Shown in pieces: positions 48,524 through 58,296 of a stretch of DNA of 64,000 bases; positions within the stretch are counted from its first letter, which is position 1; each line of letters opens with the position of its first letter. The DNA is from Streptomyces lienomycini (GTDB lineage Bacteria; Actinomycetota; Actinomycetes; Streptomycetales; Streptomycetaceae): the NCBI RefSeq assembly GCF_027947595.1, contig NZ_CP116257.1, positions 6,260,001-6,324,000 of the forward strand, given 5' to 3'. The notes under the pieces are model-generated. The model saw only the letters and a list, made by a program, of their open reading frames with translations. It was not told where the DNA came from and made no database searches. A program made the position numbers and the translations under genes.

Positions 48524-49633
48524 ATGCGCAACCGCAGAGCCGCACTCGCCGCGACAGCCACCGCCGCCTCGCTCGCCCTCGCCCTGACCGCCTGCGGCCA
48601 GAACAGCGAGGGCGGCAGCGACGAGGACAAGGGAGGCAGCGACGGCGCCACCGTCGGCATCGCGATGCCGACCAAGTCCTCCGAGCGCTGGATCACCGAC
48701 GGCGCCAACGTCGAGAAGGAGCTGAAGGCCAAGGGCTTCGAGACCAAGCTCGTCTACGGCGAGGACGACCCGGACCAGCAGGTCTCGCAGATCGAGAACA
48801 TGATCACGCAGGGCGTGGACGCGCTGATCGTGGCCGCGATCGACAACAAGTCCCTGGGCAACGTCATGCAGCAGGCCAAGGACGCCGACATCCCGGTCAT
48901 CTCCTACGACCGGCTGATCCTCGGCACGGAGAACGTCGACTACTACGCCTCGTTCGACAACGAGAAGGTCGGCGAGCTGCAGGGCGGTTACATCGTCGAC
49001 AAGCTCGGCCTGAAGGCGGGCAAGAAGGGCCCCTTCAACATCGAGCTGTTCGCCGGCTCCAACGACGACAACAACACCCGGTACTTCTTCAACGGCGCGA
49101 TGAAGGTCCTGAAGCCGTACATGGACCAGGGCCAGCTGGTCGTGCGGTCCAAGCAGACCGACCTCAACCAGGTCACCACCCTGCGCTGGGACGGCGGCAC
49201 CGCGCAGAAGCGCATGGACGACCTGCTCACCTCCAGCTACCGCAGCGCCCGGGTCGACGCGGTGCTCTCCCCGTACGACGGCATCTCCATCGGCATCCTG
49301 TCCGCCCTGAAGTCGGACGGCTACGGCTCCGGCAGCAAGGCCATGCCCGTCGTCACCGGCCAGGACGCCGAGATCGCCTCGGTGAAGTCGATCAAGGCGG
49401 GCCAGCAGACCCAGACCGTCTTCAAGGACCTGCGCGAGCTGGCCAAGGTCGCCTCGAACATGGTCGACGCGGTGCTGAACGACAAGAAGCCCGAGGTCAA
49501 CGACACCAAGTCGTATGACAACGGCGCCAAGGTCGTGCCCGCCTACCTGCTGCAGCCGGTGAGCGTCGACAAGAGCAACTGGGAGAAGGTCCTCGTCGAC
49601 GGCGGCTACTACTCCGCGGACGACCTCAAGTAA
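48524..49633 (+). CDS. Sugar ABC transporter substrate-binding lipoprotein (ChvE/XylF type)
   Basis: 369 residues from ATG 48524 (AAGGA eight bases upstream; ATGs at 48515 and 48518 also in frame). Lipobox LALTACGQ makes it a lipoprotein. Type 1 periplasmic-binding fold: [79 protein letters not shown]. It belongs to the xylose/multiple-sugar (ChvE) group. Head of a three-gene importer operon. Confidence 0.93.
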   Translation: MRNRRAALAATATAASLALALTACGQNSEGGSDEDKGGSDGATVGIAMPTKSSERWITDGANVEKELKAKGFETKLVYGEDDPDQQVSQIENMITQGVDALIVAAIDNKSLGNVMQQAKDADIPVISYDRLILGTENVDYYASFDNEKVGELQGGYIVDKLGLKAGKKGPFNIELFAGSNDDNNTRYFFNGAMKVLKPYMDQGQLVVRSKQTDLNQVTTLRWDGGTAQKRMDDLLTSSYRSARVDAVLSPYDGISIGILSALKSDGYGSGSKAMPVVTGQDAEIASVKSIKAGQQTQTVFKDLRELAKVASNMVDAVLNDKKPEVNDTKSYDNGAKVVPAYLLQPVSVDKSNWEKVLVDGGYYSADDLK

Positions 49634-49665
49634 CCGGGCTCCCTCAGAGATTGGAAGGCACGACC

Positions 49666-51216
49666 ATGGCGGGACCCGTCCTGGAAATGCGCTCGATCGT
49701 CAAGACCTTTCCCGGTGTCAAAGCACTGTCGGACGTCACGCTGACCGTTCGCCAGGGCGAGGTCCACGCCATCTGCGGGGAGAACGGCGCCGGCAAGTCG
49801 ACCCTGATGAAGGTGCTCTCCGGAGTCCATCCGCACGGCAGCTACGAGGGTGACGTCCTCTTCGAGGGCGAGACCTGCCGGTTCAAGGACATCCGGGCGA
49901 GCGAACAGCACGGCATCGTGATCATCCACCAGGAGCTGGCGCTGGTGCCGTACCTGTCCATCGCGGAGAACATCTTCCTCGGCAACGAGCAGGCGACGCG
50001 CGGCGTCATCAGCTGGAACGAGACCCTGCGCAAGGCCACCGAGCTGATGCGCCGGGTCGGGCTCCACGAGCACCCGCACACCCGAGTCGCGGACATCGGC
50101 GTCGGCAAGCAGCAACTCGTGGAGATCGCGAAGGCGCTGTCGAAGAAGGTGAAGCTACTCGTTCTCGACGAGCCGACGGCCGCGCTGAACGACGAGGACA
50201 GCGGCGAACTCCTGACACTACTCGCGGAGTTGCAGTCGCAGGGGATGACCTCGATCATCATCTCCCACAAGCTCAACGAGATCCGCAGGGTCGCCGACTC
50301 CGTGACCATCCTCCGGGACGGCCGCACCATCGAGACCCTCGACGTGAAGGCCGCGGAGACCACCGAGGACCGGATCATCAGCGGCATGATCGGCCGCGAC
50401 CTCGACCACCGGTTCCCCGAGCGCACCCCGCACCGGTCGGAGACCAGCGCGGCACCGGCGCTCGAGATCCGCGACTGGACCGTCCACCATCCGATCGACC
50501 AGCAGCGCAGGGTCGTCGACGGAGTGTCGATCAACGTACGGCGCGGCGAGATCGTCGGCATCGCCGGGCTGATGGGGGCCGGCCGCACCGAACTCGCCAT
50601 GAGTGTCTTCGGCCGCACCTACGGTCGATACGCCGGCGGCACGGTTCTCAAGGACGGCCGTGAGATACGAACGAAGACGGTGCCGGAAGCGGTCGCGCAC
50701 GGTATCGCGTACGTCACCGAGGACCGCAAGCACTACGGGCTCAACCTGGACGACACCATCGGCCGCAACATCTCGCTGAGCGGACTGGGCAACGTGGCCC
50801 GGCGCGGGATCGTCGACGAGCACGAGGAACGCAAGGTCGCCGAGCGGTTCCGCAAGTCCATGAACATCAAGACACCCAATGTGGCGGAACGGGTGAGCAA
50901 GCTGTCCGGCGGCAACCAGCAGAAGGTTGTCCTCAGCAAGTGGATATTCGTGGAACCGGACGTGCTGTTCCTGGACGAGCCGACCCGCGGTATCGACGTG
51001 GGTGCCAAGTTCGAGATCTACACGGTCATCGACAAGCTGGCCGCCGAAGGCAAGGCGGTCCTCTTCATCTCCTCCGAGCTCCCCGAACTGCTCGGCATGT
51101 GCGATCGCATCTACACCATGGCCGCGGGGCGGCTGACGGGCGAGTTCTCCCGGGCCGAGGCCACACAAGACGTGCTGATGCGCCAGATGACGAAGGACAA
51201 AGAGGTAACGCGATGA
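49666..51216 (+). CDS. Sugar ABC transporter ATP-binding protein (duplicated, XylG/MglA type)
   Basis: 516 residues with two nucleotide-binding domains. The first has Walker [10 protein letters not shown], the signature region [15 protein letters not shown] and Walker [16 protein letters not shown]; the second has a degenerate Walker A (GLMGAGRTE), signature [14 protein letters not shown] and Walker [13 protein letters not shown]. This is the usual layout of monosaccharide importers. GGAAGG precedes the ATG. Overlaps the permease by ATGA. Confidence 0.95.
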   Translation: MAGPVLEMRSIVKTFPGVKALSDVTLTVRQGEVHAICGENGAGKSTLMKVLSGVHPHGSYEGDVLFEGETCRFKDIRASEQHGIVIIHQELALVPYLSIAENIFLGNEQATRGVISWNETLRKATELMRRVGLHEHPHTRVADIGVGKQQLVEIAKALSKKVKLLVLDEPTAALNDEDSGELLTLLAELQSQGMTSIIISHKLNEIRRVADSVTILRDGRTIETLDVKAAETTEDRIISGMIGRDLDHRFPERTPHRSETSAAPALEIRDWTVHHPIDQQRRVVDGVSINVRRGEIVGIAGLMGAGRTELAMSVFGRTYGRYAGGTVLKDGREIRTKTVPEAVAHGIAYVTEDRKHYGLNLDDTIGRNISLSGLGNVARRGIVDEHEERKVAERFRKSMNIKTPNVAERVSKLSGGNQQKVVLSKWIFVEPDVLFLDEPTRGIDVGAKFEIYTVIDKLAAEGKAVLFISSELPELLGMCDRIYTMAAGRLTGEFSRAEATQDVLMRQMTKDKEVTR

Positions 51217-52457
51217 GCACCGATGTGACCGCCAAGAACCCGGCGCCCGCGCCACCGGGCGGCAGCAGAACGGGCGAGGCCGACGGCCTCCTCAGGCTGC
51301 TGTTGGACGGCATGCGGCAGAACATGCGGCAGTACGGCATGCTGATCGCGCTCGGCGTGATCGTCGCGCTGTTCGCCGTATGGTCCGGGGGCGACCTGCT
51401 GCTGCCTCGCAACGTCTCCAACCTGGTTCTCCAGAACAGTTACATCCTGATTCTCGCGATCGGCATGATGATCGTCATCATCGCCGGGCACATCGACCTG
51501 TCGGTCGGTTCGGTCACCGCCTTCACCGGCGGTGTGGCGGCCGTGCTGATGGTGCAGCACGACATACCGTGGCCACTGGCTGTGGTGCTCTGCCTGGCCA
51601 TAGGCGCGGCCGCGGGCGCGGCGCAAGGCTTCCTGATCGCCTACGCGGGCATGCCGTCGTTCATCGTCACACTCGCCGGCATGCTGGTCTTCCGCGGCCT
51701 GACCGAGGTGTTCCTCAAGGGGCAGACGCTCGGCCCCTTTCCGGAGAGCCTGCAGAAGATCTCCAACGGGTTCCTGCCCGAGGTCGGTCCGAACACCAAC
51801 TACCACAACCTCACGGTGCTGCTCGGGATCGTGCTGATCGGCTTCGTGGTCTGGCAGGAGGTCCGCGACCGCAAGCGCCAGCAGCAGTACTCGCTGGAGG
51901 TCCTGCCGGCCAAGCTGTTCGCGGTCAAACTGACCGCCCTGACCGCCGTCGTAGTGATCTTCACGCTGCTCCTCGCCAGCTACAAGGGTGCTCCGGTGGT
52001 ACTCCTCATCCTGGCCGCGCTCCTGGTCGGCTTCGGCTACCTGATGCGCAACGCGATCATCGGCCGCCACATCTACGCCATCGGCGGCAACCTGCCCGCG
52101 GCCAAGCTGTCGGGTGTGAAGGACAAGAAGGTCACCTTCCTGGTCTTCCTGAACATGGGCATGCTCGCGGCCCTGGCGGGTCTGGTCTTCGCCGCCCGCT
52201 TCAACGCGGCCTCGCCCAAGGCGGGCCTCAACTTCGAACTGGAGGCCATCGCCGCCTCGTTCATCGGCGGCGCGTCGATGAGCGGCGGCGTCGGCACGGT
52301 CCTCGGCGCGATCATCGGTGGTCTGGTCCTGGGCGTGCTGAACAACGGCATGAACCTCGTCGGCATCGGCACCGACTGGCAGCAGGTCATCAAGGGACTG
52401 GTGCTGCTGGCGGCGGTCGGGTTCGACGTGTGGAACAAGCGCAAGGTCGGTTCGTAA
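51213..52457 (+). CDS. Sugar ABC transporter permease (XylH type)
   Basis: 414 residues with about ten or more hydrophobic spans. Family motifs: [55 protein letters not shown] (the EAA-like loop) and [20 protein letters not shown] long hydrophilic section (residues about 190-235) including [15 protein letters not shown] is typical of the XylH subgroup. Last gene of the importer, ending before a strong hairpin. Confidence 0.94.
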   Translation: MSTDVTAKNPAPAPPGGSRTGEADGLLRLLLDGMRQNMRQYGMLIALGVIVALFAVWSGGDLLLPRNVSNLVLQNSYILILAIGMMIVIIAGHIDLSVGSVTAFTGGVAAVLMVQHDIPWPLAVVLCLAIGAAAGAAQGFLIAYAGMPSFIVTLAGMLVFRGLTEVFLKGQTLGPFPESLQKISNGFLPEVGPNTNYHNLTVLLGIVLIGFVVWQEVRDRKRQQQYSLEVLPAKLFAVKLTALTAVVVIFTLLLASYKGAPVVLLILAALLVGFGYLMRNAIIGRHIYAIGGNLPAAKLSGVKDKKVTFLVFLNMGMLAALAGLVFAARFNAASPKAGLNFELEAIAASFIGGASMSGGVGTVLGAIIGGLVLGVLNNGMNLVGIGTDWQQVIKGLVLLAAVGFDVWNKRKVGS

Positions 52458-52464
52458 CGCACCT

Positions 52465-52492
52465 CGGGCCCCGCCACCCACGGCGGGGCCCG
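52465..52492 (+). terminator. 11-bp perfect hairpin after the importer operon
   Basis: CGGGCCCCGCC (52465-52475) and GGCGGGGCCCG (52482-52492) with a 6-base loop, followed by CTCCTTTC. It begins 8 bp after the permease stop and may attenuate transcription into the epimerase gene. Confidence 0.85.
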
Positions 52493-52523
52493 CTCCTTTC
52501 ACGGACGTACAGGAGCCGGGCAC

Positions 52524-53672
52524 ATGGAACTGAGCAGACGAACGGTCATCGCGTCGGCGGCCGCGGCCGGCGTGGCCGCCACCGCGGTCGGCGGCACCGC
52601 ACACGCCACGGGAGGCAGGAAGCCGGTGAAGGAGCTCTTCGGCAAGCTGGCCGACGGGACGAAGGTGTACCGCTGGTCGCTGGAGAACGGCGGCACGCGG
52701 ATGAAGGTGCTGTCGTACGGCGGCGTCGTGCAGTCCCTGGAGATCCCCGACCGCCGGGGCCGCCACGAGAACGTCTCCCTGGGCTTCGACAACCTCGACG
52801 ACTACGTCGCCCGCAGCCCGCACTTCGGCGCCCTGATCGGCCGGTACGGCAACCGCATCGCCAAGGGCCGCTTCACCCTGGACGGCAAGGAGTACCAGCT
52901 CTCCGTCAACGACGGCGAGAACTCCCTGCACGGCGGCGCCCTGGGCTTCGACTACCGGGTGTGGGACGTCGAGCCGTTCACCGCGGGCTCCGACGTCGGA
53001 CTGGTCCTGCACTACACCAGCGTCGACGGCGAGATGGGCTACCCGGGCACGCTCAGGGCGAAGGTGACGTACACCCTCACCCGGCGCGGCGACTGGCGCA
53101 TCGACTACGAGGCCACCACCGACAAGGCCACCGTCGTCAACCTCACCAGCCACGTCTACTGGAACCTGGCCGGCGAGGGCAGCGGCACGATCGAGGACCA
53201 CGAGCTGTCGATCGCCGCCTCCCGCTACACACCCACCGACGCGGGTCTCATCCCCACGGGCGAGCTGGCGAAGGTGTCCGGCACGCCCTTCGACTTCCGC
53301 CGGGGCAAGCCGGTCGGCCGGGACATCCGGGACGCCCACCCGCAGCTGGTCACCGCCAAGGGCTTCGACCACAACTGGGTCCTCGACAAGGGCATCACCG
53401 ACCGGCCCGAGCACATCGCGACCCTGCGCGACCGGGCGTCGGGCCGCACCCTGCGCATCGCCACCGACCAGCCGGGCCTGCAGTTCTACTCGGGCAACTT
53501 CCTCGACGGCACCCTGACCGGCACCGGCGGCTCCCTCTACCGCCAGGGCGACGCCCTGTGCCTGGAGACGCAGCACTTCCCCGACTCGCCGAACCAGCCG
53601 TCCTTCCCGTCGACCGTGCTGCGGCCGGGGCAGACGTACCGGACGTCGACGGTGCACTCCTTCGACGCCTGA
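52524..53672 (+). CDS. galM: Aldose 1-epimerase, Tat-exported
   Basis: 382 residues. An N-terminal twin-arginine signal ([20 protein letters not shown]) precedes the mutarotase fold: [26 protein letters not shown], catalytic His in [12 protein letters not shown] and catalytic Glu in [12 protein letters not shown]. It would equilibrate sugar anomers outside the cell, feeding the adjacent importer. It resembles the cytoplasmic homologue at 34812 but carries insertions. The ATG has GGAGCCGGGCAC upstream. Confidence 0.93.
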   Translation: MELSRRTVIASAAAAGVAATAVGGTAHATGGRKPVKELFGKLADGTKVYRWSLENGGTRMKVLSYGGVVQSLEIPDRRGRHENVSLGFDNLDDYVARSPHFGALIGRYGNRIAKGRFTLDGKEYQLSVNDGENSLHGGALGFDYRVWDVEPFTAGSDVGLVLHYTSVDGEMGYPGTLRAKVTYTLTRRGDWRIDYEATTDKATVVNLTSHVYWNLAGEGSGTIEDHELSIAASRYTPTDAGLIPTGELAKVSGTPFDFRRGKPVGRDIRDAHPQLVTAKGFDHNWVLDKGITDRPEHIATLRDRASGRTLRIATDQPGLQFYSGNFLDGTLTGTGGSLYRQGDALCLETQHFPDSPNQPSFPSTVLRPGQTYRTSTVHSFDA

Positions 53673-53741
53673 GACCCGGGCCGGGGAAGGCACACTTCCT
53701 TCACACGCGTTGAACAGCGCCCCGCCCGGCTCCGTATGCAA

Positions 53742-53771
53742 GGGCGGCCCGTGCTCCCGCACGGGCCGCCC
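53742..53771. other. 13-bp perfect hairpin directly before the aminotransferase ribosome site
   Basis: GGGCGGCCCGTGC (53742-53754) pairs with GCACGGGCCGCCC (53759-53771) around TCCC. It ends about six bases before the GGAGG that serves TTG 53788. It may be the terminator of the epimerase gene or a 5' leader structure limiting access to the start. Confidence 0.7.
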
Positions 53772-53787
53772 ACCTACGGAGGTCCAC

Positions 53788-55440
53788 TTGTCCGGCAACG
53801 TCACCTCGCTGTTCCGCAGCACCGCGGCACACAGTCCGTCGATGGCGGCGCTGACGCGGGAGAGCGGCGAGGCGGCGGGCGCCGGTCCGGTGGACTTCTG
53901 CGTCCCCTGCAACCCGTACTTCCCCACCCCGGCGATGTTCGAGGAGATGGCCGGCCGGCTGCGCGACATCATCACGTACTACCCGAGCAGCGCCGACACC
54001 ATCACCGCCGAACTGTGCGGTCTGCTCCAGCTCCCGCCGCAGTGCGTGGCGATGGGCAACGGCTCCACCGAGCTGATCACCTGGATCGACCACCTGCTGG
54101 TCCGGGAGTCCCTCGCCGTCCCCGTCCCCACCTTCGGCCGCTGGACCGACCAGCCCGTGGAGACCGGCAAACGGGTCGACATGTTCCCGCTCCAGGAGGC
54201 CGGCGGCTTCGCCCTCGACCTCGCCCGGTACGCCGAGTTCGTCCGGGCCAGGGGAACCCGGGCCGTGGTGGTCTGCAACCCCAACAACCCCGACGGCGGC
54301 TATCTGCACAAGCAGGCGCTCGTGCGGTTCATGGACACGATGGCCGACCGGGACCTGGTCGTGATCGACGAGTCCTTCCTGGAGTTCGCCGACGCCGAGG
54401 CGGACCCCAGCGTCGTCCAGGAGGCGATGCTGCGCCCCAACGTCGTCGTCCTGCGCAGCCTCGGCAAGAACTTCGGGCTGCACGGCATCCGCTTCGGCTA
54501 CCTCGTCGCCAACCCGGCGCTGGCGGGCCGGGTGCGTTCCATGCTGCCCAAGTGGAATCTCAACTCCCTCGCGGAACACGTGGTGTTCATGCTGCGCGAC
54601 CACGGTCCCGAGTACGCGCGGAGCCTGCAACAGGTGCGCCGCGACCGCCTGGAGATGACCGGTCGGCTCGCGTCGCTGCCCGGCCTGACCGTCTACCCGT
54701 CCCAGGGCAACTTCCTCTTCGTCCGCCTTCCCGTGGGCGCGGAGGGCACCTCGGTGCGGGACCGCATGCTCACCGAGCACCGCGTTCTGGTCCGGGAGTG
54801 CGGCAACAAGATCGGTTCGTCCAGCCGCTTCCTGCGTCTCGTGGTGCGCCCCGAGGCGGACGTACGCCGCCTGGTGTCCGGCCTGGAACAGGTGCTCTAC
54901 GGGGCCGGGCGGGGAGCCGCCGCGCCCGGGCCCGCCGCAGGGACCGGCTACAGCTCGGGCACGGCGGCGGTGGACCGCCTGATGTACGAGACCAACGGCT
55001 CCGGCATGCGTGCGATCACCGCACCGACCGCCGGTGCCGATGCCCCGGGGCTCGCCGCCGCTGCGGCCGTCCCCGGCACCGGCATCGGCACCGGCATGCC
55101 GCTCCCCGCCGCGGTGCCCGTCGCTCCGGCGGCGGCGGCCGTCGGCCCGGCGCCGGTCCCCCACCCGGCGCCGTACAGCGGGCCGGTGCCGGTCCCCCAG
55201 CCGGCACCGGTCCCGCCGCCCGTGCCCTCCCCGCTTGCGGAACCTGCTCCGGTGGCGATGCCTGCTCCGGCCGCCGCGTATCCGCCGCCCGCCGCGTACC
55301 TGCCTCCCGCGGGCCCCACCCCGCCCGGTGTCCCGGCCCGCGGCGGCCTCACGGCCGCCCAGGTCAGGGGGACGAACGGCCTGGAGTCGGTCCCGGCCGC
55401 GGGCTGGCCGAACGCGGCCGGGATGGACCGGGCGGGCTGA
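53788..55440 (+). CDS. Class I/II aminotransferase with long Pro/Ala-rich C-terminal tail
   Basis: 550 residues; the catalytic part ends near residue 375. PLP fold of the histidinol-phosphate aminotransferase-like group: PCNPYFPTPAMFEEM, MGNGSTELITWIDHLL, VVCNPNNPDGGYL, VVIDESFLEFAD, the PLP lysine Lys227 in LRSLGKNFGLHGIRFGY, and RECGNKIG with RFLRLVVRP for carboxylate binding. The tail of about 170 residues (PAPVPPPVPSPLAEPAPVAM type) is low-complexity and unlike the usual family length of about 370. Substrate is unknown; it is not in a histidine operon. TTG start with GGAGG upstream. Confidence 0.85.
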   Translation: MSGNVTSLFRSTAAHSPSMAALTRESGEAAGAGPVDFCVPCNPYFPTPAMFEEMAGRLRDIITYYPSSADTITAELCGLLQLPPQCVAMGNGSTELITWIDHLLVRESLAVPVPTFGRWTDQPVETGKRVDMFPLQEAGGFALDLARYAEFVRARGTRAVVVCNPNNPDGGYLHKQALVRFMDTMADRDLVVIDESFLEFADAEADPSVVQEAMLRPNVVVLRSLGKNFGLHGIRFGYLVANPALAGRVRSMLPKWNLNSLAEHVVFMLRDHGPEYARSLQQVRRDRLEMTGRLASLPGLTVYPSQGNFLFVRLPVGAEGTSVRDRMLTEHRVLVRECGNKIGSSSRFLRLVVRPEADVRRLVSGLEQVLYGAGRGAAAPGPAAGTGYSSGTAAVDRLMYETNGSGMRAITAPTAGADAPGLAAAAAVPGTGIGTGMPLPAAVPVAPAAAAVGPAPVPHPAPYSGPVPVPQPAPVPPPVPSPLAEPAPVAMPAPAAAYPPPAAYLPPAGPTPPGVPARGGLTAAQVRGTNGLESVPAAGWPNAAGMDRAG

Positions 55441-55456
55441 ACCCCGTCGTACTCCC

Positions 55457-56704
55457 CTACCCGACCGAGGCCGTCGACGGCGTCGGGCAGGGGGACGGGG
55501 AGGTGGTCTCAGTCGCCGCGGGGCCGGGGGTCGTGGTCTCCGGGCCGTCGGAGCAGTCGTCCGTGGCGGTCGGCGAGGGGCTCGGGTCGGTCGGGTCCGG
55601 CGACGGTGACGCCGTCCCGGTCGGGCTCTCGGTGGGAGTCTCGCCGGGCGGCTGGGACGGGCCCTGGCTCGTCGGAGGGGCCGTCGGGGAGGAGGGCTCC
55701 GGGTCCGGTGTCGGCGAGGTCGGCGGGACGGAGGGCGACGGTCCCGGGGTGCCCGGCGTGGTGCTCGGGTCCGGGCCGACGACGATGCCACCGCCCTCGT
55801 CGCCGCCACCGTCGCCGCCCCGGCCGCTGCCGCCGTCCACGGGCTCGGTCGCCGGGGTGTCGCCGCCCGCGCCCGGGCTCTTCGGAACGACGCCCTTGCC
55901 GTCGGGGACGGTGTGGACTCCCCGGCTGTAGAACTCCAGCCAGTGCCTGACCAGTCGCAGGTAGCTGCCGGAGTTGTTGTAGCTGAGGATCGCGCGGTCC
56001 AGGTCCGCCGCCCGGGCCAGGTTGCGGTCGCCCGCGCACAGGTAGTGCCCGGCCGCCAGCGCCGCGTCGAAGATGTTGTTGGGGTCGGCACGGCCGTCGC
56101 CGTTGCCGTCCGCACCCCAGTGGGCCCAGGTGGACGGCAGGAACTGCATCGGGCCCACCGCCCTGTCGTAGACCGTGTCGCCGTCGTGGGCGCCGCCGTC
56201 CGTGTCCCGGATCAGGGCGAAGCCCCGGCCGTCGAGGGGCGGCCCGGTGATGCGGCGCAGGGTCGTGCCGTTGCCGTCGACCGCGCCGCCGCGCGCCTGG
56301 CCGGACTCGACCTTGCCGATCGCCGCGAGGAGTTCCCAGGGCAGCCGGCAGCCGGGGTCCGTCCGGGCGACGGCGGTCTCGGCGGCGCGGTAGGCGCGCA
56401 GCACGGTGGCCGGGATGCCCGACTGGGCGCGGTAGTCGCGCCGGAGCACGGGGGCGGCGGATGCGACGTCCGGGGTTCTCAGGGGCGGTAGCTCGGTGTG
56501 GTAGGAGCCGTCACCCGGCGGGTCCAGTTCGGCGTACGGGCTGTCCGCCGCCGGTACGAACGCGTCGTCGTCGGCGGCGGCTGTGGCGAGGGCGTCCTGC
56601 GCGTTCCCGGTGAGGCCGGGCGCCTGGGACGCGGTGAGCGCCGCCATGGCCGCGACGGCGAGGGCGGTCGTGCGCAGTCCCCTGCGGGCACGGCGTACGG
56701 ACAT
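55457..56704 (-). CDS. Secreted lytic murein transglycosylase (MltB/SLT type) with Pro/Thr/Ser tail
   Basis: 415 residues. Signal peptide (TTALAVAAMAALTASQAPG) then a lysozyme-like domain: the catalytic Glu133 in LLAAIGKVESGQARGG, the MltB-like VGPMQFLPSTWAHWGADGNG and the AAGHYLCAGDRN and YNNSGSYLRLV blocks. It cleaves peptidoglycan. The C-terminal 140 residues are Pro/Ser/Thr/Gly-rich, ending SPSPCPTPSTASVG. AGGAG stands eight bases before ATG 56704. It follows the mce operon on the same strand and may be read with it. Confidence 0.88.
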   Translation of the reverse strand: MSVRRARRGLRTTALAVAAMAALTASQAPGLTGNAQDALATAAADDDAFVPAADSPYAELDPPGDGSYHTELPPLRTPDVASAAPVLRRDYRAQSGIPATVLRAYRAAETAVARTDPGCRLPWELLAAIGKVESGQARGGAVDGNGTTLRRITGPPLDGRGFALIRDTDGGAHDGDTVYDRAVGPMQFLPSTWAHWGADGNGDGRADPNNIFDAALAAGHYLCAGDRNLARAADLDRAILSYNNSGSYLRLVRHWLEFYSRGVHTVPDGKGVVPKSPGAGGDTPATEPVDGGSGRGGDGGGDEGGGIVVGPDPSTTPGTPGPSPSVPPTSPTPDPEPSSPTAPPTSQGPSQPPGETPTESPTGTASPSPDPTDPSPSPTATDDCSDGPETTTPGPAATETTSPSPCPTPSTASVG

Positions 56705-56796
56705 GGTCGTCACTCCTGTCGGATCCGTCGGAGATGCGGGGCGGGGCGGAGGGGCGGGGCGGGGGCGCCGGGGGTTCCGAGGGTGCCGGGGGGTGC

Positions 56797-57672
56797 TCAG
56801 CGGCCGAAGGTGTCGATGCCGGAGACGAACCAGCGTCCGTCGCGGTGCACGACGTCGACGGCCACCATGGCCGCCGCGTACACGCCCTCGTCCCGCGCGG
56901 CGCCGTCGGCCGCCTTGTCGCCCTTGCCGGTCGTCGCTCCGGCACCGGCGGTGGCGACGCTGCTCTGGTCCGCGTAGACGAGGACCCGGGCCCGGTCGCC
57001 GTCGATGCGTTCGACCGCGCTCTCGGTGACCGTCGTGGTGATCACCGCCTTCTGCGCGTCGGCCCGCTTGCGGACGTCGGCGAGCAGCTCGCGGTGCTGG
57101 GCGACGGCCTTCCCCGTCAGCAGTTCCTTCGCGGCCTTGTCGAGGGCGCCGGGGTCGGCGTGGTCGTAGGAGAAGAGCCGGTCGACGGCCTTGGCCGCCT
57201 GTCCCTTGACCTCGCTGGTGCGGGCCAGGTCGGTCAGGGCGGTGTTGCTGCGTGCCGGGGTGTCCCGGAGTCCCTCGGCCTTCGCGTGCGCCCAGCCCGC
57301 GAAGGTGCCGAGGAGCACGGTCAGCGCGCAGAGCAGCACGAGGCCCAGGGTGCGGCGGCGGGGCCGGACCCGGGTGGGCTTCGTCTCCGCGCCGGTCGGG
57401 GGTGCGTCGGAGGCGACGGCCTCCGCGGGGCCCGCTGCCTCCGCGGGCTCCAGGACGGCTGTGGCGCCGCGCGTACCTGCCCGGACCGCCGTACGCTCGG
57501 CGTGCTCCGGACTCCCGGTGGTACCGGTGGTACCGGTGGTACCGGTGGTACCGGTGGTACCGGTGGCGCCAGTCGTAGCGGCGGTGCCGGTGGTACCGGC
57601 GGTCCCGGCGGGTCGCGTCTCGCGGGCCTGGCGGCGGCGCTGGCGGTTGATGTGGTGTCGGGTCGTCGACAT
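56797..57672 (-). CDS. Mce-associated membrane protein with GTT repeat region
   Basis: 291 residues. A Gly-Thr repeat (GTTGTTGTT, residues about 34-52) from tandem 9-bp units lies in the cytoplasmic N-terminus. One membrane span follows (LGLVLLCALTVLLGTFAGWA, about 109-128), then an extracytoplasmic domain ending VVHRDGRWFVSGIDTFGR, the pattern of Mce-associated proteins. Such proteins accompany MCE lipid importers. Last of four similar genes in the leftward operon. Confidence 0.85.
   Translation of the reverse strand: MSTTRHHINRQRRRQARETRPAGTAGTTGTAATTGATGTTGTTGTTGTTGTTGSPEHAERTAVRAGTRGATAVLEPAEAAGPAEAVASDAPPTGAETKPTRVRPRRRTLGLVLLCALTVLLGTFAGWAHAKAEGLRDTPARSNTALTDLARTSEVKGQAAKAVDRLFSYDHADPGALDKAAKELLTGKAVAQHRELLADVRKRADAQKAVITTTVTESAVERIDGDRARVLVYADQSSVATAGAGATTGKGDKAADGAARDEGVYAAAMVAVDVVHRDGRWFVSGIDTFGR
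57517..57570. repeat. 9-bp in-frame tandem repeat (GGTGGTACC)
   Basis: About five near-perfect copies of GGTGGTACC within the Mce-associated gene, encoding Gly-Thr-Thr on the minus strand. The units keep frame, so copy number could change without a frameshift. Confidence 0.85.
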
Positions 57673-57721
57673 GGTGCGGTGTCCTCCTCGCTGCGGCCGG
57701 CTTCTGCGGTACGGGACCGGG

Positions 57722-58270
57722 TCAGCCGTCCGATGTGCCGCCCACGGGTGCCTGGCCGAGGGCGCTCAGCTTCCACCGGCCGTCGGTCCGGGTGAGTTCG
57801 CCGAGCATGCGGCTGTCCTTGTCGCTCGTCGCCCCGTCGGCCGCCTTGACGGTGACGCGCAGGGCGACCAGCACCCGGGCGCGGCCGGCGCGGTCGTCGA
57901 GTTCGGTGACGGCGCCCGACAGCACCCGGGCGGTGCTGACCGTCTTCGCCTCCTTCACCTGCTCGGCGAACTCCGTGCGGCCGGAGGAGAGTTGCTCGTG
58001 CAGGTCGCCGGTCGTCGAGGACTCCCAGAGGTCGAGGTCCTGTTTGAGGTCGCGGTGGTCGAGCGTGTTCAGGTTCTGCACGGCCTGCTCCCCGGCGACC
58101 AGTGCGGCGTCGCGCTGCGCGGCGTACTCGGCCTGCCCGTCGTGGGCCGCCCGGTACCAGTCCTGGCCCGCCCACGCGGCGAAGCCGCCGGCGACGAGGG
58201 TGAGGGCGAGGGCCAGGGCCGGCAGCGGCCGGAGGCGGCCTGCGGTGAGGCGGCGGGCCACGCGTTCCAT
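57722..58270 (-). CDS. Mce-associated membrane protein
   Basis: 182 residues. One N-terminal membrane span (LPALALALTLVAGGFAAWAG) and an external domain of the Mas type: RDAALVAGEQAVQNLNTLDH, TGDLHEQLSSGRTEFAEQVK, and the closing LGELTRTDGRWKLSALGQAP. A likely accessory of the MCE complex. GGAG lies six bases before ATG 58270. It is the third of the four accessory genes. Confidence 0.88.
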   Translation of the reverse strand: MERVARRLTAGRLRPLPALALALTLVAGGFAAWAGQDWYRAAHDGQAEYAAQRDAALVAGEQAVQNLNTLDHRDLKQDLDLWESSTTGDLHEQLSSGRTEFAEQVKEAKTVSTARVLSGAVTELDDRAGRARVLVALRVTVKAADGATSDKDSRMLGELTRTDGRWKLSALGQAPVGGTSDG

Positions 58271-58296
58271 GGGGTGCTCCAGTCTCCCGCGCACGG

